From: Panaeolus papilionaceus
Lineage: Eukaryota > Basidiomycota > Agaricomycetes > Agaricales
Assembly: GCA_015501605.1 (NCBI GenBank)
Contig: JADNRZ010000016.1
Span: forward strand, 310,001 to 374,000
Direction: 5' to 3'
DNA length: 64,000 nucleotides
Shown one piece after another: positions 59,249-64,000 of this stretch; the stretch's first letter is position 1; the number at the start of each line of letters is the position of its first letter. Below the pieces are notes generated by a model. The model had not been told where the DNA came from, ran no database searches, and saw nothing but the letters and a program-made list of their open reading frames with translations. A program made the translations under genes and the position numbers.

Positions 59249-59917
59249 TGAAGCGAAAGGTTGTGAGTTTGTCAACAATGTGTACAAGGAAACAGCTCGC
59301 TCCCTGCCTTCAGTCGGTTTGTACGGTAAATGATGTGTTTTGGATGCAACGTGATGGTCAAGACGCTCGTTGAATTCATAACGCGTCATGAGATTGCAGG
59401 GCGGTGACAGATTGTCGGGGTCTTAAAGTTTAGCTGGCGATTTGATCTCCGCTTCATCCCATTTGTAGAATTCGGTGCCGAACTTGTCCCTCTGGAATCC
59501 TGCATATGACCAATTTGCGCCTCGAACGCGTGCATCAAGCGCAAGACACTGAATTCCCCAAACTTTGCTTGCTGAAAACCTGTCTTATTTTAATGATGTA
59601 ACTTCGTCATTTACACAAGTAAATGTGGAACTTTGGGACTCTGGATTTCCTGTCATTTTGAACCTGGTCCTTACGTTTTCATGTAGATTTCTGAAACGCA
59701 ACAGGATTCGGAGCGAACCTATCGCCCAGGTCGTCATCATCCACACGCAACCGAGGTCTTAAAATACCAAAACCTAACCGGGGAATTACTTCCACATATG
59801 TTTGTTGTGACCTAAAACTCGTGAATAATCAGTTTGTATCTGGTTGGGTCATCTATTTCCATCGTATATATACAGCATTGTTAAGGGTTTTCTGAGGGCT
59901 TCTCACAAACTCTAACC
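59249..59917. other. Divergent intergenic region before the ABC transporter
   Basis: This holds the promoters of the WD40 gene and of the ABC transporter, with TATATATA near 59870. On the minus strand, a short open stretch (about 59550-59423) reads like coding sequence (ANWSYAGFQRDKFGTEFYKW) but ends in TAA and has no identifiable partner exon. Confidence 0.5.
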
Positions 59918-62900
59918 ATGCAGTTGTGTGCAGAGGATGGGCCTTGGGACTTCCAGAGCCCTTGCGTACGGGCAGCTTGGGCATCTATCGTTCCTGCTGC
60001 GTTTATTTTCACCCTTTGTATCACCAAAGCAGGTCCAGTGCCTTGGATACTCAACAAACTCCTAGGAGGTCTTGGCAACTACTTGAAACCGTACCTTTCA
60101 CTGCAAGAAGCGGAATCTCTCAGTGGTGACAGCTCTGAAGATGGCCAGCAGGATAACGAAGCTGGTAACACCGTTGCACCTTTTGATGCCCATCCGATCT
60201 GGAAATCAACGATACTCATCCTTGTCGGTGGTTTAATGTGCTTGGCCTGGGCAGCTATGGGCGCCATTCCACTTCTCGAGCGACCTTTGGACTTATTGAA
60301 GGCTTCGCTCTACTTATTGACTGCCTTCTCCTGGATGTATAGCGTTTTTCGCCCTCTTACACGTCCGAGCCATACCCCTCAATATGATGTTCTCGTCCTG
60401 TATATGATCCTGTTCACTGCTTCGATCCTCCAAATTGGGGGTGTCATTTACGGCCGCACAATCCTAGGGAGCCCATTACCTTCGATACCCTCCAGCATTT
60501 TACTAGCTGCAAACTTTGTTGCACTCGTCATTGTGATCTCCCTTGTATTTTCGATGCCTCTGAATTTACCTAGCGCCGCATTACGGGCACAAATCGTACG
60601 TTGCATTCACGGTACCTTTTCTGCCCACCCTATCTCGCTTATCCACTATCACAACTGTCTATTTATAGGGTCAATCAATGTCGCCAGAAGATTACACCAC
60701 ATTATGGGGATGGATTTCATTTAGTTGGTTGTACCCCTTGATCCTACGTGTAATTTCTTTTGTGTCCGTCTCCGCAGGTTCGCTCACTGACAAAACTCAC
60801 CTAGGGACGAAAGACGACATTGAACGAAAGCGATGTTTGGAAACTCAGCCCAATAATGCAGTCACGCGCACTTTTTACCAAGTTCAATTCGATCCAGTGA
60901 GTAGCAAGATTTCATCTGCTCTGAAAATGCTATGATGCCGACGTATTAATATCTCAGCCGGTCGACTCTATTGCGTCGCTTATGGGCCGCAAACTCATTG
61001 GATCTCATGTGAGTATAAACACAAGGGGCAGTGTTATCAAGTCCTCATGCACATCACGCCGCCGCCCTAGCCTCGTTTTCATCCTTACAGTCACAAGTGT
61101 CGCACTCCATTATACTTCCCCTTTTTTCTTGAAGTGCGTTTACATGTTTGAACTGTGTCATCTGGTTTTTGACAGGCCCACAGGCGCATTCTCGACGCAC
61201 TAGACTCGCCACGCCTCTCCCCTGAGATTCGAGCTAAAGCCTATCTTTACGCGTTTTTGGCGTTTATCTGCCGACTTTTGAGGGTATGTATGACTCTCAT
61301 GACATATGTATGTTGCACCACATCACATCAAAATATAGAGTCAGTGCGATACTCAACAACTATGGCTTGGACGACGTGCATCCACGCGAGTTCGCTCCGA
61401 ATTAATGGCTTCAATCTATGATAAATCTTTGAAACGAAAGGACTTCTCGGGAACGGTGGACAAGGCAGACAAAAACTCAGCCAAACCAGAGTCGAATCCC
61501 AAGGCATCAAAAGGTGCGAGCTGAGTTAGTTGTGTATCCTCAATTCCTAATAATGCGGTGATATACAGGCAAACAAAAAGCACAAAAAACAGGAAGCCCG
61601 AAAGAAGCTTCTTCCAAAGCGGACGACCCCAAAGCGGGGGCGGATATTGGTAAAATCGTCAACATGATGTCAAGCGATTCAATTAGGGTGGGTGAATGAG
61701 GCATTGTATATTCTCCAGGATCTCATAGCTGTTGCAGGTATCAATGAAAGTCGCCACCGTATTTAATATCTTTGGAGGTAATAATTTCCTCCATCGCTTG
61801 ATTCTATTGGTCCCGATTTGACCACTATCTGGATAGCACCCTTCGACATCATATTTGGATGCATATTCCTATACAAGTACGATACCAGTTGACTTATCCA
61901 GCTTGTTCCTTGATGATAACAACTCATTTAGGCTCATGGGCATCAGCGCTTTTGCGGGGTTCATAGTTCTGCTCCCCGGCTGGCCCTTGAACAGATATTT
62001 GTCTCAGCGCAGTGTCCGTATTCTAAAAGGCGTCCTTTCGGCCAGGGATAAGCGTATGGGCGCACTCAATGAACTCATCCGCTCGATAAAGTTCATCAAG
62101 TTCTTCGGATGGGAAGAAAAGTGGATTAAGCGCGTTTTAGATGCGCGCCAGGGTGAAATGAGCTGGTTCGTCAAAGGTGGACAAATATATTTATCTTTGC
62201 TATCTACTTCAGTCACTAACAGTCGAGAGCCAGCTCGGATTAACACTGTCGTGCTCCAGCTCCTTTGGTCTACTGCTCCTATCCTCGTCTCTATTACTTC
62301 ATTCGGGGTGTATGTGATGCTGGGGAATCAGCTTACCATCAGCGTCGCTTTCACCGTATGCACTCCATCTCTTTTGGCTTTACACTCGCTGACTTGCTCG
62401 TTAGGCAGTCGCTCTTTTCGGCATGATTCGGTTCGTGCCTCACCTCTAAATGGTACTATTTCTCTAACATCTTTCACAGTGGCCCTCTCAATGACATTCC
62501 ATCTTGGGCTGTCGATTTGATGAGGGTGCGTTGTTCCCGCATGACATACAGTCTTGAGCTCCATTAACAGTACGACCTGTAGGCTCGTGTCGCGCTCAGA
62601 CGTATCGAGGTATTCCTTGAAGAGGACGAAGTGTCCGAACAGGTCTCGAGTCTCAAGTCTGGCTTGTCAGAGTTACAGGGACATTCCAGCAGTAATGAGG
62701 GTCTAGGGCTGGATCATGCTACCCTCAAATGGAACCAGGTGGTCGATAAAACTGCTTCCAAGGAGCCCAAAGAGAAAGCTTCCAAGGCTCCCATACTACC
62801 AGTTTCTGACTCGGAGGATGATGGTCGGACCACCGTCGCCGATATTCAATCTGACAGAGAACAGGTTGGAGAACGAGCCTTCGAATTAAAAGGTATATCT

Positions 62901-64000
62901 GTGCTCTTCCCAGAAGGACAGCTCTCCTTGGTCACCGGTCCCACAGCATCGGGAAAAACGGCATTACTGGTACGAATTCCATTTGCTCAAGCTTCTCCAC
63001 GCATCTGACTCTAGATCTCAGCTGGCAATGCTAGGCGAAATGACATTGCTCTCTGGAAGGATTATTATGAAGAAAAACACGCGCCTGGTTGACGAGCATG
63101 GCCTTATGCATTCCATTTCGTATGCTGCTCAAACCCCATGGTTGCGTCATCAGTCGATAAAGGATAACATTCTCTTCGGATACCCATTCGACGAAGCTAG
63201 GTATAACGAAGTCCTCGAATGTTGTGCTTTGAATCCAGATCTTGCTATTCTCGAGGACGGTGATCTTACAGAAATTGGCTCTAGGTAACATGTCTCTCCT
63301 TTGCGTCCGATAAAATGTTGACACTTGCGGCTTGACTAGGGGTGTAAATTTGTCTGGCGGTCAGAAAGCTCGGTAAGGAACCATTATTGGTGGGAGATAT
63401 ATCGATGCTGAACGTTGTTTGTCTCAGCGTGGCGTTGGCTCGTGCGGTTTATGCGCGCACGAAATATGTTTTGCTCGATGACCCATTGAGTGCTGTTGTC
63501 AGTTACTACCGCTACTCCTCGTTTATGCATAACCTCTGAACTCCATTTATCTTACCAGGACAGCCACACTGCACGGCACCTGTATGAACGCCTCCTCTGT
63601 GGGCCGTTGCTGGCACATAGGGCAGTGGTACGTTTTCAAAACATTTCTACACCCATCGTAGTTGAAGGATTCTCGTGCAGGTCTTGGTCACACACCATGT
63701 TGGTCTTGTCCTTCCAGGGGCAAACTACCTCGTTCGGATGTTAGATGGTCGAATCGATGAACAAGGAACCATCAAGGATCTCGACTCCCTTGGCAAGCTG
63801 GAAGATATTGTTCGAGAGGAATCTGTCAAGCTCGTGAACGACGACACGGTTCTTGTTGATCTTCCGAAAGCAGAAACACGTCAAGAAACTACCATAGAAG
63901 CTGTTACAGAAGTTGTTACTAAGCGTAAGGAAGCGAGAAAACTCGTTCAGGAAGAACACCGGGCAAAGGGGAACGTTAGGTGGAATGTTTATTTAACATA
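59918..64000 (+). CDS. ABCC-type (MRP/Yor1-like) ABC transporter, 5' part
   Basis: The gene starts at 59918 and runs off the window. Many short introns interrupt it, for example after LPSAALRAQI, after WLYPLILR and after SFKTALL-type Walker A text. Exon 1 has a hydrophobic N-terminal segment with several predicted membrane helices (WASIVPAAFIFTLCI, STILILVGGLMCLAWAAMG, LAANFVALVIVISLVF). Next come GRKTTLNESDVWKLSP and a first transmembrane domain (VATVFNIFGAPFDIIFGCIF, FIKFFGWEEKWIKRV). The first nucleotide-binding domain is complete: Walker A GPTASGKTALL, Q-loop YAAQTPWLRH, signature NLSGGQKAR and Walker B YVLLDDPLSAVDSHTA. The H-loop reads VLVTHHVGL. The final visible part is a charged linker towards the second half. 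Such proteins export conjugates or xenobiotics across the plasma or vacuolar membrane. The substrate is unknown. Confidence 0.88.

Noticed and set aside
59423..59550. Coding-like minus-strand fragment (ANWSYAGFQRDKFGTEFYKW)
   Set aside because: It ends in TAA before the WD40 gene start and no upstream exon could be joined. It may be a gene relic, but support is too thin for a call.

Overview
The window is nuclear DNA of a filamentous basidiomycete, most likely an Agaricomycete. The evidence is intron-rich genes whose splice-consistent introns are mostly 50-90 bases, a Ste12 factor that combines an STE homeodomain with a C-terminal C2H2 pair, F-box proteins of the agaricomycete type, and a membrane sensor of the usual basidiomycete build. 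Genus and species cannot be read from the sequence. All gene models below were spliced by eye from reading frame, splice consensus and comparison between paralogs inside the window.

Layout. (1) 59-786: the 3' end of a METTL24/FkbM-like methyltransferase. (2) 2.7-20.5 kb: eight members, on both strands, of one unnamed, mostly helical protein family, with a ninth at 32.9-33.9 kb. The members share intron positions and phases, an N-terminal AA-x-x-G-[FY]-T motif, a central WW motif and a short basic/aromatic C-terminal helix, but differ in their C-terminal additions: a beta-rich domain, a CaaX prenylation box, or basic tails. (3) 14.46-21.95 kb is a tandem segmental duplication carrying two of these genes; outer flanks and a 280-base island are nearly identical while the coding exons are strongly diverged. 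(4) 23.4-27.5 kb: a single-pass cell-surface sensor-like protein with a Thr-Pro stalk, apparently split by a 2.04-kb intron. (5) 30.5-38.8 kb: three F-box paralogs, the last a pseudogene with several lesions, with the ninth helical-family gene between the first two. (6) 39.4-52.1 kb: a Ste12 transcription factor and a Ste7/Fuz7-type MAPKK, both of the pheromone/filamentation MAPK pathway, separated by a 7.3-kb gene-poor stretch. (7) 53-64 kb: a long Ser/Pro-rich coiled-coil protein, a WD40 protein resembling the proteasome chaperone Rpn14/PAAF1, and the 5' part of an ABCC-type transporter that runs off the window.

The two halves differ. The right-hand part (39-64 kb) is conserved signalling and housekeeping. 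The left-hand part (2.7-38.8 kb) is a birth-and-death region of tandem duplicates, a decaying copy, a frame-broken copy, repeats and fast-diverging proteins. The helical family is the best candidate for an undescribed system. Two subfamilies occur side by side, one member has a lipid-anchor signal, and the general build (about 270-570 residues, long helices, an alanine/glycine-rich N-terminal segment) suggests membrane-acting or multi-subunit assemblies. That is inference and needs structure prediction.
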